Notes: generated from the letters alone by a model not told the origin. A stretch of 40,680 bases of DNA from Novosphingobium sp. (GCA_013822005.1 PNJT01000003.1:1-40680), one strand, 5' to 3'. Counted from the stretch's first letter, positions 26,837 to 36,928 are shown. A program made the numbers and translations.

Positions 26837-28129
26837 ATGAATGCTCCCTGGAAACCTGGTGTGCAAGGCAATCGCGATCCGTTCGCGGCCTTCATCTGCG
26901 ACGACGCCGCACTCGACGTGCTGCGCCCCGTTGTGATCGAAATGGGCTGGCAGCCCGAGAAGTGCAACAAGGGCGGCCTGCGCAACGCGGTGCAATCGCT
27001 CTCGATCTCGGCCAGCCCCAACATCCTGATGGTCGACCTGTCGGAAAGCGGCGATCCGCTGAACGATATCAACGCCCTGGCCGAAGTTTGCGAACCCGGC
27101 ACGGTGGTGATCGCCTGCGGTCAGGTCAACGATGTCCGGCTCTACCGCGACCTCCTGGCCAGCGGGATCCACGACTATCTGCTGAAACCGCTTTCGCCCG
27201 GCCAGGTGCGCGACGCGCTGGTCAATGCCCAGGCGGTCTTTGCCAATCCCAAGTCGCACGATCCCTCGGTTGCGAAGAAGCACATCTCGACCGCAGTGAT
27301 CGGAACCCGCGGCGGGGTTGGCGCATCAACGCTGGCCACTTCGCTGGCCTGGCTGTTCAGCGCCGACGAAAAGAGCCCGACCGCGCTGCTTGACCTTGAC
27401 GTCCACTTCGGGACCGGCGCGCTGGCGCTCGATCTCGAGCCAGGCCGCGGGCTGACCGATGCGATCGAGAACCCGGGGCGGATCGACGGCCTGTTCATCG
27501 AACGCGCGATGATCCGCGCCAACGATCACCTGGCGATCCTTTCGGCCGAAGCGCCGATGAATTCGCCGCTGATGACCGATGGCGCCGCTTTCGTCCAGCT
27601 GGAGGAAGAATTCCGCCAGGCTTTCGAGATGACGGTGATCGACCTGCCGCGCAACATGCTGATCAACTTCCCCAATCTGCTCGCCGACGTGAATGTGGTG
27701 CTGGTGGTGGTTGAAATGACGCTGGCTTCGGCCCGCGATGCAATCCGCATCCTCTCGTGGCTCAAGACCAACGCTGCCCACGTCCAGCCGCTGATCGTGG
27801 CCAACAAGGTCCAGACCGGCACTGCCGAAATCAACAAGGCCGATTTCGAAGCCTCGATCGAACGCAAGATCAACTTCACGATTCCGTACGACATCAAGGC
27901 CGCGACCAATGCTGCCAAGCTGGGTCAGACCTTTGCCGATGCCAACCGCTCGGCCAAGGCCGGGGTCGCGATCCGCGATATCGCCAAGTCGATCATGAAC
28001 GTCGGCGAAGGCGAAGCGATCGATTCGGCGGTCAAGCCGAAGAGCTCGCTGCTTGGGAAATTCGATCTCAAGTCGATGCTTTCGGGCAGCAAGAAGTCGA
28101 AGGCAGCACCGGCTCCGGCCCAGGCCTGA
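26837..28129 (+). CDS. cpaE: CpaE/TadZ-like P-loop pilus assembly ATPase
   Basis: Receiver-like N-terminus, AVIGTRGGVGASTLATSLAWLF deviant Walker A, ALLDLDVHFGTGALALDLEPGRGLTDAIENPGRID, VIDLPRN. Confidence 0.9.
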   Translation: MNAPWKPGVQGNRDPFAAFICDDAALDVLRPVVIEMGWQPEKCNKGGLRNAVQSLSISASPNILMVDLSESGDPLNDINALAEVCEPGTVVIACGQVNDVRLYRDLLASGIHDYLLKPLSPGQVRDALVNAQAVFANPKSHDPSVAKKHISTAVIGTRGGVGASTLATSLAWLFSADEKSPTALLDLDVHFGTGALALDLEPGRGLTDAIENPGRIDGLFIERAMIRANDHLAILSAEAPMNSPLMTDGAAFVQLEEEFRQAFEMTVIDLPRNMLINFPNLLADVNVVLVVVEMTLASARDAIRILSWLKTNAAHVQPLIVANKVQTGTAEINKADFEASIERKINFTIPYDIKAATNAAKLGQTFADANRSAKAGVAIRDIAKSIMNVGEGEAIDSAVKPKSSLLGKFDLKSMLSGSKKSKAAPAPAQA

Positions 28130-28198
28130 GACTGGCAAATCAACCGGGGCCCGCTGCCAGGCGGCGGGTAACCCAGTAAGGAAAGGCGAGACGCGCAG

Positions 28199-29170
28199 AT
28201 GAGCATTGTTCAGCTCCTGCTGATTGCCCTGGGCCTGATGAGTTTCATGGTCCTGGGCTATCTGGCCCTATCGGGGCCCTCGGCGGCCAAGGAAGGCACG
28301 CGCCGTCTGCAGGCTGTGCGCTATCGCCACAGCGAAAGCACACTCGACAAGGTCGAGGCGCAGCTGAAAAAGGCGGTCGCCGCGCGCAAGCCCAGGATGC
28401 ACCATATCGCCGGGTCGGAAAGCCGGATTGCCGCGCTGGCACTGCGGCTGCACCGCACCGGCAAGAACTGGAGCCTGTCGCAATATGCCTATGCTTCGGC
28501 TGGCCTTGCGCTGGGGGTTACGGTGCTGCTGTTCCTCAAGACCGGGGCGGCCCTGCTCTCGCTGGGAGTCGGCCTGGTGGTCGGCGCGGGTCTGCCGCAC
28601 ATGGTCGTCAATTTCTTTATCAAGCGGCGCAGCACCGCTTTCACCACCAAGTTCCCCGACGGGATCGAACTGCTGGTCCGCGGCCTGCGCTCGGGCCTTC
28701 CGGTCTCCGAAACGCTGGGCGTGGTCGCCACCGAAGTACCTGGCCCTGTGGGCGAGGAATTCAAGTTGGTGACCGAGCGGATGAAGATCGGCAAGACCAT
28801 GGAGGACGCCCTCCAGGAAACCGCCGACCGGCTCAACACGGCCGAATTCAGCTTCTTCTGCATTACACTCGCGATCCAGCGCGAAACCGGCGGTAACCTG
28901 GCCGAAACGCTCTCCAACCTGGCCGACGTGCTGCGCAAGCGCGCCCAGATGAAGCTCAAGATCCGGGCGATGAGTTCTGAATCCAAGGCTTCGGCCTATA
29001 TCGTCGGCTCGCTGCCGTTCATCGTCTTCGGGATGATCTACTGGATCAATCCCAAGTATCTGGGCGGCTTCTTCACCGACGACCGACTGATCGTGACCGG
29101 GCTTGGCGGCCTGGTGTGGATGTCGATCGGTGCCTTCATCATGGCCAAAATGGTCAGCTTCGAAATCTGA
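28199..29170 (+). CDS. tadB: type II secretion system F family protein, TadB-like
   Basis: 323-aa; FPDGIELLVRGLRSGLPVSETLGVVATEVPGPVGEEF, FFCITLAIQRETGGNLAETLSNLADVLRKR. Confidence 0.91.
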   Translation: MSIVQLLLIALGLMSFMVLGYLALSGPSAAKEGTRRLQAVRYRHSESTLDKVEAQLKKAVAARKPRMHHIAGSESRIAALALRLHRTGKNWSLSQYAYASAGLALGVTVLLFLKTGAALLSLGVGLVVGAGLPHMVVNFFIKRRSTAFTTKFPDGIELLVRGLRSGLPVSETLGVVATEVPGPVGEEFKLVTERMKIGKTMEDALQETADRLNTAEFSFFCITLAIQRETGGNLAETLSNLADVLRKRAQMKLKIRAMSSESKASAYIVGSLPFIVFGMIYWINPKYLGGFFTDDRLIVTGLGGLVWMSIGAFIMAKMVSFEI

Positions 29171-29189
29171 GCCAGGGAACCGGACAATC

Positions 29190-30203
29190 ATGCCCACCAA
29201 TCCGCCCGGACCTACGCTCCTCGGCATCGACGTTGTCTGGGTCGGTACGATCCTGGCGTTCTGTGCCGTCATGGCGGTCATGTTCGCGATCTACACCGCG
29301 GTCACCATCCGTGACCCGATGCAAAAGCGCGTCAAAGCGCTTAACGACCGGCGCGACCAGCTCAAGACCGGGCTGATCACCGGCGGATCGAAAAAGCGCG
29401 CCAGCCTGGTGCGCAAGAACGAAACCGCCGACAAGATGAAGGACGCGCTGTCCTCGCTCAAGGTGCTGCAGGCCAGCCAGCTCGAGATCATTCAGCAAAA
29501 ACTGGCGCAGGCCGGGATCCGCAAGAAAGAGCTGGGGGTCGTGGTCATTTTCGCCCGGATGGTGCTGCCGGTGGTGCTGGGCGGGTTCGCCGGGTTCCTG
29601 ATCTATGGCATCAACTATTTCCCCGATTGGGGCGGGATGAAGAAGCTGATGGGCTTTGCCGCGGCTGTCGGTGCTGGCTACAAGGGCCCGGAAATCTATC
29701 TTTCGAACCTGATTTCCAAGCGCACTGACGCGATCCGCAAGGGCCTGCCCGACGCGCTCGATCTGCTGGTGATCTGCGCCGAAGCCGGTCTGACCGTCGA
29801 TGCCGCGTTCAACCGGGTGGCCCGCGAACTGGGCCGCGCCTATCCCGAACTGGGCGACGAATTCGCGCTGACCGCGATCGAACTGTCGTTCCTGTCCGAA
29901 CGCCGCCAGGCTTTCGAAAACCTGGCCTACCGGGTCAATCTGGATGCGGTCAAAGGCGTGACCACCACCATGGTCCAGACCGAACGCTATGGTACGCCGC
30001 TCGCCTCGGCGCTGCGCGTGCTCTCAGCTGAATTCCGTAACGAACGCATGATGCGCGCCGAAGAAAAGGCCGCGCGACTGCCCGCGATCATGACCGTGCC
30101 GCTGATCCTGTTCATCCTGCCGGTGCTGTTCGTCGTGATCCTTGGCCCGGCGGCCTGTTCGATCGCCGACGCCTTTGGGGGCGACGGTCCAGGCAAGAAA
30201 TAA
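29190..30203 (+). CDS. tadC: type II secretion system F family protein, TadC-like
   Basis: LPDALDLLVICAEAGLTVDAAFNRVARELGRAYPELGDEFALTAIELSFLSERRQAFENLAYRV; ATG at 29190. Confidence 0.91.
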   Translation: MPTNPPGPTLLGIDVVWVGTILAFCAVMAVMFAIYTAVTIRDPMQKRVKALNDRRDQLKTGLITGGSKKRASLVRKNETADKMKDALSSLKVLQASQLEIIQQKLAQAGIRKKELGVVVIFARMVLPVVLGGFAGFLIYGINYFPDWGGMKKLMGFAAAVGAGYKGPEIYLSNLISKRTDAIRKGLPDALDLLVICAEAGLTVDAAFNRVARELGRAYPELGDEFALTAIELSFLSERRQAFENLAYRVNLDAVKGVTTTMVQTERYGTPLASALRVLSAEFRNERMMRAEEKAARLPAIMTVPLILFILPVLFVVILGPAACSIADAFGGDGPGKK

Positions 30204-30206
30204 GCC

Positions 30207-30256
30207 GGTTGCCTGGGGGCAACCAAGGGCCGGTCCGGATCCGTCCGGGCCGGTCT
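30207..30256. terminator. putative terminator between convergent tadC and FAH-family gene
   Basis: GGTTGCC-TGGG-GGCAACC (30207-30224), then a GC-rich imperfect hairpin ending GGGCCGGTCTTT. Confidence 0.5.
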
Positions 30257-30263
30257 TTGCGTA

Positions 30264-31271
30264 TCAGGCTTGGGTGACCGTACCCTCGATCGCACCAAAG
30301 ATGCTGTGGCCCTTGGCATCGCGCATCTCGATCCGCACCACATCGCCAAAACGCAGGAACGGGGTCCTGCCCTCGCCGCCGACGATCATCTCGACCATGC
30401 GCTGTTCGGCGATGCACGAATAGCCGCGCCCGCCCTGGCTGCACGGACGGCCCGGCGAGCCATCGGCTCCGCGGTTGGAGACGGTGCCCGAGCCGATGAT
30501 CGATCCCGCTCCGACCCGGCGGGTCTTGGCCAGGTGCGCGATCAGCGTACCGAAATCGAACGTGCATTCCTCGCCCGCCTCGGCGCGGCCGAACGCCTGG
30601 CCGCCCAAATCGACGGCGAGCACATGGTTCAGCTTGCCGCCAGACCAGGCCTCGCCCAGTTCGTCAGGGGTCACGAAAACCGGCGAGAAATGGGTCGCGG
30701 GCTTGGACTGGACGAAGCCAAAGCCCTTGGCCAGCTCGCCCGGGATAAGGTTGCGAAGAGATACGTCGTTGACCAGCCCGACCAGCCGGATGTGGTCCAG
30801 CGCGTCCTCGGCCGTAACGCCTTGCGGCACGTCATCGGTGACCACGCAGATCTCGGCCTCCATGTCGCAGCCCCAGGCCTCGTCGGCCAAGGTGATCGGC
30901 GCGCGGGCACCGCGCAGGTCGTCGCTGCCGCCCTGGTACATCAGCGGATCGTGCCAGAAGCTGTCGGGCAGTTCGGCCCCGCGGGCCTTGCGGACCAGCT
31001 CGACGTGATTGACGTAAGCGCTGCCATCGGCCCACTGATAGGCGCGCGGCAAGGGCGCAGCGACTTCGCGTTCATGGAACCGCTCGCGCGGGATCGCGCC
31101 GTGTTCAAGCTCGGTCGCCAGCGCTTCGAGCAGCGGGGCGTGCTGCTCCCAATCGTCGAGCGCGGCCTGGAGCGTGGGGACCAGGTGGTCCGCCGGCGTG
31201 TACCAGGCGAGGTCCCTGGAGACGAGGACCAGCCGCCCGTCGCGGCCATGGGGCATTGAGGCCAGTTTCAT
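30264..31271 (-). CDS. fumarylacetoacetate hydrolase family protein
   Basis: GSDDLRGARAPITLADEAWGCDMEAEICVVTDDVPQGV...VGAGSIIGSGTVSNRG...GGEGRTPFLRFGDVVRIEM; ATG at 31271. Confidence 0.9.
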   Translation of the reverse strand: MKLASMPHGRDGRLVLVSRDLAWYTPADHLVPTLQAALDDWEQHAPLLEALATELEHGAIPRERFHEREVAAPLPRAYQWADGSAYVNHVELVRKARGAELPDSFWHDPLMYQGGSDDLRGARAPITLADEAWGCDMEAEICVVTDDVPQGVTAEDALDHIRLVGLVNDVSLRNLIPGELAKGFGFVQSKPATHFSPVFVTPDELGEAWSGGKLNHVLAVDLGGQAFGRAEAGEECTFDFGTLIAHLAKTRRVGAGSIIGSGTVSNRGADGSPGRPCSQGGRGYSCIAEQRMVEMIVGGEGRTPFLRFGDVVRIEMRDAKGHSIFGAIEGTVTQA

Positions 31272-31278
31272 GGGACTG

Positions 31279-31722
31279 TCATTCCTTGCTGCCGGCCTGC
31301 TCGCGAATGCGCGCCAGCAGGTCCTTGAAAGTGTTGCGTTCGGCACCGCTCAGCGCGCCGAACAGGTGCTGTTCCATCTTGAGCGCGATCGGCATGATCG
31401 CCCCGTGAACCTCACGCCCGGTCGCGGTCAGTTCGAGGTGGTGCGAGCGCCCGTCGCGCGCGTTGGGGCTGCGCGCGATCAGGGCGCGCTCCTCCAGCAC
31501 CTTGCAGGCGCGGTTGACCGCAACCTTGTCCATCCGGGTCGCGCCAACCAGCTCGCGCTGGGTATGCGCCCCGCTGTCGCCCAGCACCGCCATGACCCGC
31601 CATTCGGGGATCTTGAGCCCGAACCGCGAGGAATACTCGGCCGCGATCCGGTCGCTCACCGCGTTCGAGGTGATCGACAGCAGGTAGGGAAGGAAATCGG
31701 CGAGGCTGGCCTGCTTGCTCAT
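31279..31722 (-). CDS. MarR family transcriptional regulator
   Basis: IPEWRVMAVLGDSGAHTQRELVGATRMDKVAVNRACKVLEERALIARSPNARDGRSHHLELTATG wHTH; ATG at 31722. Confidence 0.92.
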   Translation of the reverse strand: MSKQASLADFLPYLLSITSNAVSDRIAAEYSSRFGLKIPEWRVMAVLGDSGAHTQRELVGATRMDKVAVNRACKVLEERALIARSPNARDGRSHHLELTATGREVHGAIMPIALKMEQHLFGALSGAERNTFKDLLARIREQAGSKE

Positions 31723-31723
31723 C

Positions 31724-31747
31724 AACTGGTTCCTGTTGCAACCAGTT
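31724..31747. promoter_or_regulatory. inverted repeat AACTGGTT-N8-AACCAGTT, candidate MarR operator
   Basis: Perfect 8-bp arms (31724-31731, 31740-31747), immediately upstream of the marR ATG and overlapping its SD. Confidence 0.6.
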
Positions 31748-31784
31748 TGCTAGGGGGCGAGAGGTTAAAGCGCAATGGCCGAAG

Positions 31785-32414
31785 TCAATTTTTGACCGCG
31801 TCGGGCGCGGCCTTGGCAAAGGCCGGCAGTTCGCGCAGCGCCGCGTCAATCCGGACCAGCCTGGGCAAGCCATCCAGCGGCAGATCGAAGCGCCGGGCGC
31901 TGTACATCTGCGGGACCAGGCAGATATCGGCAAGATTGGGCGTCTGGCCGCCGAACAAGCCGTCATCGGGTGCTGCAGCTTCCAGCGCAGCCAGGCCATC
32001 ACCCAGCCAGCGGTGCAGCCAGCGGCCGATCGTGTCCGCATCCTGCCCCATCTCATCGCGCAGGAAATTCTGCACCCGCAGGTTTTGCAAAGGATGGATC
32101 TCGGAAGCGATGGTCAGCGCCTGAGCCCAGGTGCGGGCTCGCGCGATCGGATCGGTCGAAAGCAGCGGTGGCTCGGGAAAACGGTTGTCGAGGAAATCGA
32201 TGATCGCCAGTGACTGGCTGATGCGCTGCCCGTCGATTTCCAGCAGCGGAACCAGCCCCAGCGGATTGAGCGCGCGAAACTCCTCCCCGCGCTGATCGCC
32301 AGCCGCCAGATCGACCTTTTCGGAACGATAAGACAGGCCCTTGAGATTGAGCGCGATCCGCACCCGGTAGGCCGCGCTTGAGCGCCAGTAGTCATAGAGG
32401 ACGATTTCAGCCAT
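31785..32414 (-). CDS. maiA: maleylacetoacetate isomerase (GST zeta-like)
   Basis: LYDYWRSSAAYRVRIALNLKGLSYRSEKVDL, GLVPLLEIDGQRISQSLAIIDFLD, HPLQNLRVQNFL. Confidence 0.93.
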   Translation of the reverse strand: MAEIVLYDYWRSSAAYRVRIALNLKGLSYRSEKVDLAAGDQRGEEFRALNPLGLVPLLEIDGQRISQSLAIIDFLDNRFPEPPLLSTDPIARARTWAQALTIASEIHPLQNLRVQNFLRDEMGQDADTIGRWLHRWLGDGLAALEAAAPDDGLFGGQTPNLADICLVPQMYSARRFDLPLDGLPRLVRIDAALRELPAFAKAAPDAVKN

Positions 32415-33276
32415 TCAGCACCCGTCCGGCCACTGCCTGCAGTTTCGCCACCAGCGCCGGATCGCGCGCAGCGGGCGCGGTCATCACCGCGTGCTCCAAT
32501 GCCTGGTCGATCGGGCTGGCGCTGCGGCTCTTGGGCAGCGATTTGGCAAGAGCGCGCAATACATTTGCGGCCTGCTCCACATTGCGTTTCATCACCGCCA
32601 TGATCTCGCCCACGTCTGCCTCATCGCCGTCGCGCCAGGAGTCATAGTCGGTAACCATGCCGAGCAATGCATAGGGCAGCTCGGCCTCGCGGGCGAGACG
32701 GGCTTCGGGCATGGCGGTCATCCCGATCACGTCCCCGCCCCATTTGCGGTAGAGCTTGCTTTCCGCGCGGGTCGAGAATTGCGGACCTTCGATCGCAACA
32801 TAGCAGCCGCCGGCATGGACCGTGGCCCCTGCCGCCTGGGCTGCGGCCACCAGCCCGGCGCTGAGCCGCGCGCAGACCGGATCGGCCAGGCTGACATGGG
32901 CGACCAGCCCGGGGCCGAAGAAACTGCCGGGCCGCCCGCTGGTGCGGTCGATGAACTGGTCCACCGCCACGAAATGCCCCGGCACCATGTTGGGATTGAG
33001 TGAGCCGATTGCCGACAGCGCGACCAGGTCGGTCACGCCGCTGCGTTTGAGCACGTCGATGTTGGCGCGGTAGTTGACCGCCGATGGCGGCACCGCATGG
33101 CCCGGTCCGTGGCGCGGCAGGAAGGTAAGGCGCACGCCCTCAAGCATGCCGGTGGTGACCGCCGACGAGGGCAGACCGAAGGGGCTGGCCACTTCGATTT
33201 CCTGCGCGCTGTCCAGCCCGATTCCAGCCGCCAACCCGGAACCGCCGATCACTCCAATATGCCAGTTTTGAGTCAT
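32407..33276 (-). CDS. mtnP: S-methyl-5'-thioadenosine phosphorylase
   Basis: IGVIGGSGL, FLPRHGPGHAVPPSAVNYRANI, LSAIGSL, GGCYVAIEGPQFSTRAESKLYRKWGGDVIGMTAMPEARLAREAELPYALLGMVTDYD. Confidence 0.95.
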   Translation of the reverse strand: MTQNWHIGVIGGSGLAAGIGLDSAQEIEVASPFGLPSSAVTTGMLEGVRLTFLPRHGPGHAVPPSAVNYRANIDVLKRSGVTDLVALSAIGSLNPNMVPGHFVAVDQFIDRTSGRPGSFFGPGLVAHVSLADPVCARLSAGLVAAAQAAGATVHAGGCYVAIEGPQFSTRAESKLYRKWGGDVIGMTAMPEARLAREAELPYALLGMVTDYDSWRDGDEADVGEIMAVMKRNVEQAANVLRALAKSLPKSRSASPIDQALEHAVMTAPAARDPALVAKLQAVAGRVLNG

Positions 33277-33278
33277 TA

Positions 33279-33911
33279 TCAGGCGAGGATACCCGCCATA
33301 ATGAAGTCAATGCAATGCTCGCGATAACGATCGCGCAGTTCCTCGGTCAGCGCTTCGGTATCGTAGCAATGCTTGAGCACCAGCCGCGAGGAGAAGAAGC
33401 GGTCGCAGGCTCCGGTGGTGGTGAAATAGAACAGCTGCGGATCGACATCGCGGAACACGCCCTGCTTCACGCCGTCCTTGATCAGCTTGTCGTAAGCCCG
33501 GCTGAGCGGGGTGAGGTAGGAATCGGCAATCCGGTGCGCTTCATCGGGATCGCTTTCGCGCACCAGCCGCATCAGCAGGCGGTTGAGGTAAGGCGTGTGG
33601 TAATAGGTATCGACCACTTTGCCGATATGGTGGCGCAGCCGCGCTTCGGGATCCCAATCTTTGGCCAGCAGCGCATCGACCGCCTGGATGATCCCGGCCA
33701 TGTCGCGATCGAGCAGGGCTTTCATCAAACCGGCCTTGTTGCCGAAGTAGTACTTCACCAGTGCCGAATTGAGCCCCGAACGCAGCGACAGCTCGCTGAG
33801 CGAGATATCGACAATATCGCCTTCGCGCATGATGTCCGACGCGGTTTGCAGCAATTGCTCGCGCGCACCGGGCGGTGCTTCGGTTGCTACGTCTTGCGCC
33901 AGAGTGCTCAT
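33279..33911 (-). CDS. TetR/AcrR family transcriptional regulator
   Basis: REQLLQTASDIMREGDIVDISLSELSLRSGLNSALVKYYFGNKAGLMKALLDRDM; ATG at 33911. Confidence 0.9.
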   Translation of the reverse strand: MSTLAQDVATEAPPGAREQLLQTASDIMREGDIVDISLSELSLRSGLNSALVKYYFGNKAGLMKALLDRDMAGIIQAVDALLAKDWDPEARLRHHIGKVVDTYYHTPYLNRLLMRLVRESDPDEAHRIADSYLTPLSRAYDKLIKDGVKQGVFRDVDPQLFYFTTTGACDRFFSSRLVLKHCYDTEALTEELRDRYREHCIDFIMAGILA

Positions 33912-34780
33912 GAGTACGGCGGCTCCCCTCCCCACCACGGATAGAAATCGGGCATATCCTCAGAAACCCGTAGCGGAAAGGCAGGGACACGCTTTTCAAG
34001 GAAGCTTTGCACACCTTCCTTGGCATCGGCGCCTTTGGACAGGCGGTAGATCGCCCGGCTATCGACCTTGTGCGCCGCCATCGGGTGATCGCCCGAGGGA
34101 ATGCGCCACAGCATCGCCCGGGTCATCGCGACCGAAACCGCCGAGGTATTGTCGGCAATCTCACGCGCGAGCCCGCGTGCCGCGTCGATCAGTTCGCCCT
34201 GGGGGTGGACCGAACGGATCAGCCCGCCCTTCAGCGCTTCCTCGGCCCCGAAGATCCGTCCGGTCATGCACCATTCGAGCGCCTGATTGATCCCGACGAT
34301 CCTGGGCAGGAACCAGCTGCTGCAAGCCTCGGGCACGATCCCGCGGCGGGCGAAAACGAAGCCGTAGCGGGCGTTGTCGCTGGCGAGGCGGATATCCATC
34401 GGCAGTTGCATGGTTGCGCCCACGCCCACCGCCGCGCCGTTGCAGGCCGAAATCAGCGGTTTTTTCGACTGGTAGAGCCGCAATGTCAGCAGCCCGCCGC
34501 CATCGCGCACTCTGGGATCGGAGAGGTCCTCAACCGCCTCACCGCTGGCGAAGACCGCGCGGCCATCGTCGGGGGTCAGGTCGGCCCCGGCGCAGAAAGC
34601 GCGTTCGCCCGCACCGGTGAACACCACCGCGCGCACCGCATCGTCGGCGTCGGTGCGGTCCATGGCATCGATGATCTCGTCCATCATCGTGCGGGTGAAG
34701 GCATTCATCTTGTCCGGCCGGTTGAGCGTCAGCGTGGCGATGCCCTCAGCGATGTGAAGGTCGATCTGCGAGTATCCCAT
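33908..34780 (-). CDS. enoyl-CoA hydratase/isomerase (crotonase) family protein
   Basis: IATLTLNRPDKMNAFTRTMMDEI, AVVFTGAGERAFCAGADL, PLISACNGAAVGVGATMQLPMDIRLAS, FARRGIVPEACSSWFLPRIVG. Confidence 0.93.
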   Translation of the reverse strand: MGYSQIDLHIAEGIATLTLNRPDKMNAFTRTMMDEIIDAMDRTDADDAVRAVVFTGAGERAFCAGADLTPDDGRAVFASGEAVEDLSDPRVRDGGGLLTLRLYQSKKPLISACNGAAVGVGATMQLPMDIRLASDNARYGFVFARRGIVPEACSSWFLPRIVGINQALEWCMTGRIFGAEEALKGGLIRSVHPQGELIDAARGLAREIADNTSAVSVAMTRAMLWRIPSGDHPMAAHKVDSRAIYRLSKGADAKEGVQSFLEKRVPAFPLRVSEDMPDFYPWWGGEPPYS

Positions 34781-34810
34781 GCTTTGCTCTCCCGGCCGGT
34801 CAGTGTTGGT

Positions 34811-35593
<783 letters not shown>

Positions 35594-35615
35594 GTCAGTT
35601 TCTCCAAAAGGGTCC

Positions 35616-35722
35616 TTCGAGACGGTTCGGACTGTGTCCTCACCTCCTCAGGACGAACGGGAAAATTCAAAAAATCCGTTCGTGCTGAGGAGCCGAAGCC
35701 GCAGGCTGAGGCGTCTCGAAGC
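35616..35722. repeat. nested inverted repeat in the intergenic gap
   Basis: Outer CTTCGAGACG (35616-35625)/CGTCTCGAAG (35713-35722); inner CTCCTCAGGACGAACGG (35645-35661)/CCGTTCGTGCTGAGGAG (35677-35693), 1 mismatch. Confidence 0.85.
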
Positions 35723-35727
35723 ACAGA

Positions 35728-36900
35728 TCAGCACATTTCGACAATGGTGACATTGGCGACACCGCCGCCTTCGCACATCGTCTGCAATCCATACTTCTTG
35801 CCCCGCGCTTTCAGCGCATGGAGCAGCGTGGCCATCAGCTTGGTGCCCGAAGCGCCCAGCGGGTGGCCCAGCGCGATCGCGCCGCCGTTGACGTTGAGCT
35901 TTTCGGGGTCCGCGCCGGTGTGCTTGAGCCAGGCCAGCGGGACCGAGGCAAAGGCCTCGTTGACCTCGTAAAGGTCGATATCGCCGATTGTCATGCCAGC
36001 GCGCTGCAAGGCCTTGTCGGTCGCGAACAGCGGTTCTTCCAGCATGATCACCGGATCGCCGGCGGTCACGGTCAGGGTGTGGATCCGCGCCATGGGGGTC
36101 AGGCCGTAACGCTTGAGCGCTTCTTCGGAGACCACCAGCGCCGCCGAGGAACCGTCGCAGATCTGGCTTGAGGTCGCCGCGGTCAGCGCGCCGCCTTCGT
36201 TGATCAGCTTGACCCCGGAGATGCCCTCCAGCGTGGCGTCGAAGCGGATCCCTTCGTCCACGGTGTGCATCGCCTTGCCTTCGGGCGTTTCGATCTCGAT
36301 CGGCACGATCTCGGCATTGAAGGCCCCGGCCTGCGTTGCGGCGATGGCCTTCTGGTGGCTGGACAGGCCAAACCGGTCGAGGTCGTCCTTGGTCAGGCCG
36401 TGCCTGCCCACCAGCATTTCCGCGCCCGCGAACTGGCTGAACATCACGCCGGGGAACTTCTCTTCCAGCCCGGGCGATTTGTAGTGCCCCAGCCCTTCCT
36501 TCATGTGGAACATCGCGTTGGAGCCCATCGGCACCCGGGTCATGCTTTCAATACCCGCAGCGATCACCACGTCCTGCACGCCCGACATCACCGCCTGGGC
36601 GGCAAACTGGATTGCCTGCTGTGAGCTCCCGCACTGGCGGTCGATCGTGACTGCCGGGGTCGATTGCGGCAGCAGCTTGCTGGCCAGCACCGCATTGCGG
36701 CCCACTTGCATGGCCTGCTGCCCGGCCTGGGTGACGCAGCCCATCACCACGTCGTCGATTCCGGCCGGATCGATCCCGCTGCGCGCCACGATGGCATCGA
36801 GGCTGGCCGCCGCCAGGTCCACCGGGTGCACCCCTGCAAGCCGCCCGCCGCGACGTCCACCGGCGGTGCGCACCGCATCGACAATATAGGCTGTAGCCAT
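35728..36900 (-). CDS. acetyl-CoA C-acyltransferase (thiolase)
   Basis: VIDRQCGSSQQAIQFAAQAVMSGVQDVVIAAGIESMTRVPMGS, NVNGGAIALGHPLGASGTKLMATLLHAL, MCEGGGVANVTIVE; ATG at 36900. Confidence 0.94.
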   Translation of the reverse strand: MATAYIVDAVRTAGGRRGGRLAGVHPVDLAAASLDAIVARSGIDPAGIDDVVMGCVTQAGQQAMQVGRNAVLASKLLPQSTPAVTIDRQCGSSQQAIQFAAQAVMSGVQDVVIAAGIESMTRVPMGSNAMFHMKEGLGHYKSPGLEEKFPGVMFSQFAGAEMLVGRHGLTKDDLDRFGLSSHQKAIAATQAGAFNAEIVPIEIETPEGKAMHTVDEGIRFDATLEGISGVKLINEGGALTAATSSQICDGSSAALVVSEEALKRYGLTPMARIHTLTVTAGDPVIMLEEPLFATDKALQRAGMTIGDIDLYEVNEAFASVPLAWLKHTGADPEKLNVNGGAIALGHPLGASGTKLMATLLHALKARGKKYGLQTMCEGGGVANVTIVEMC

Positions 36901-36928
36901 GACTCTTCGATTCCTCATGCTGGATTGT

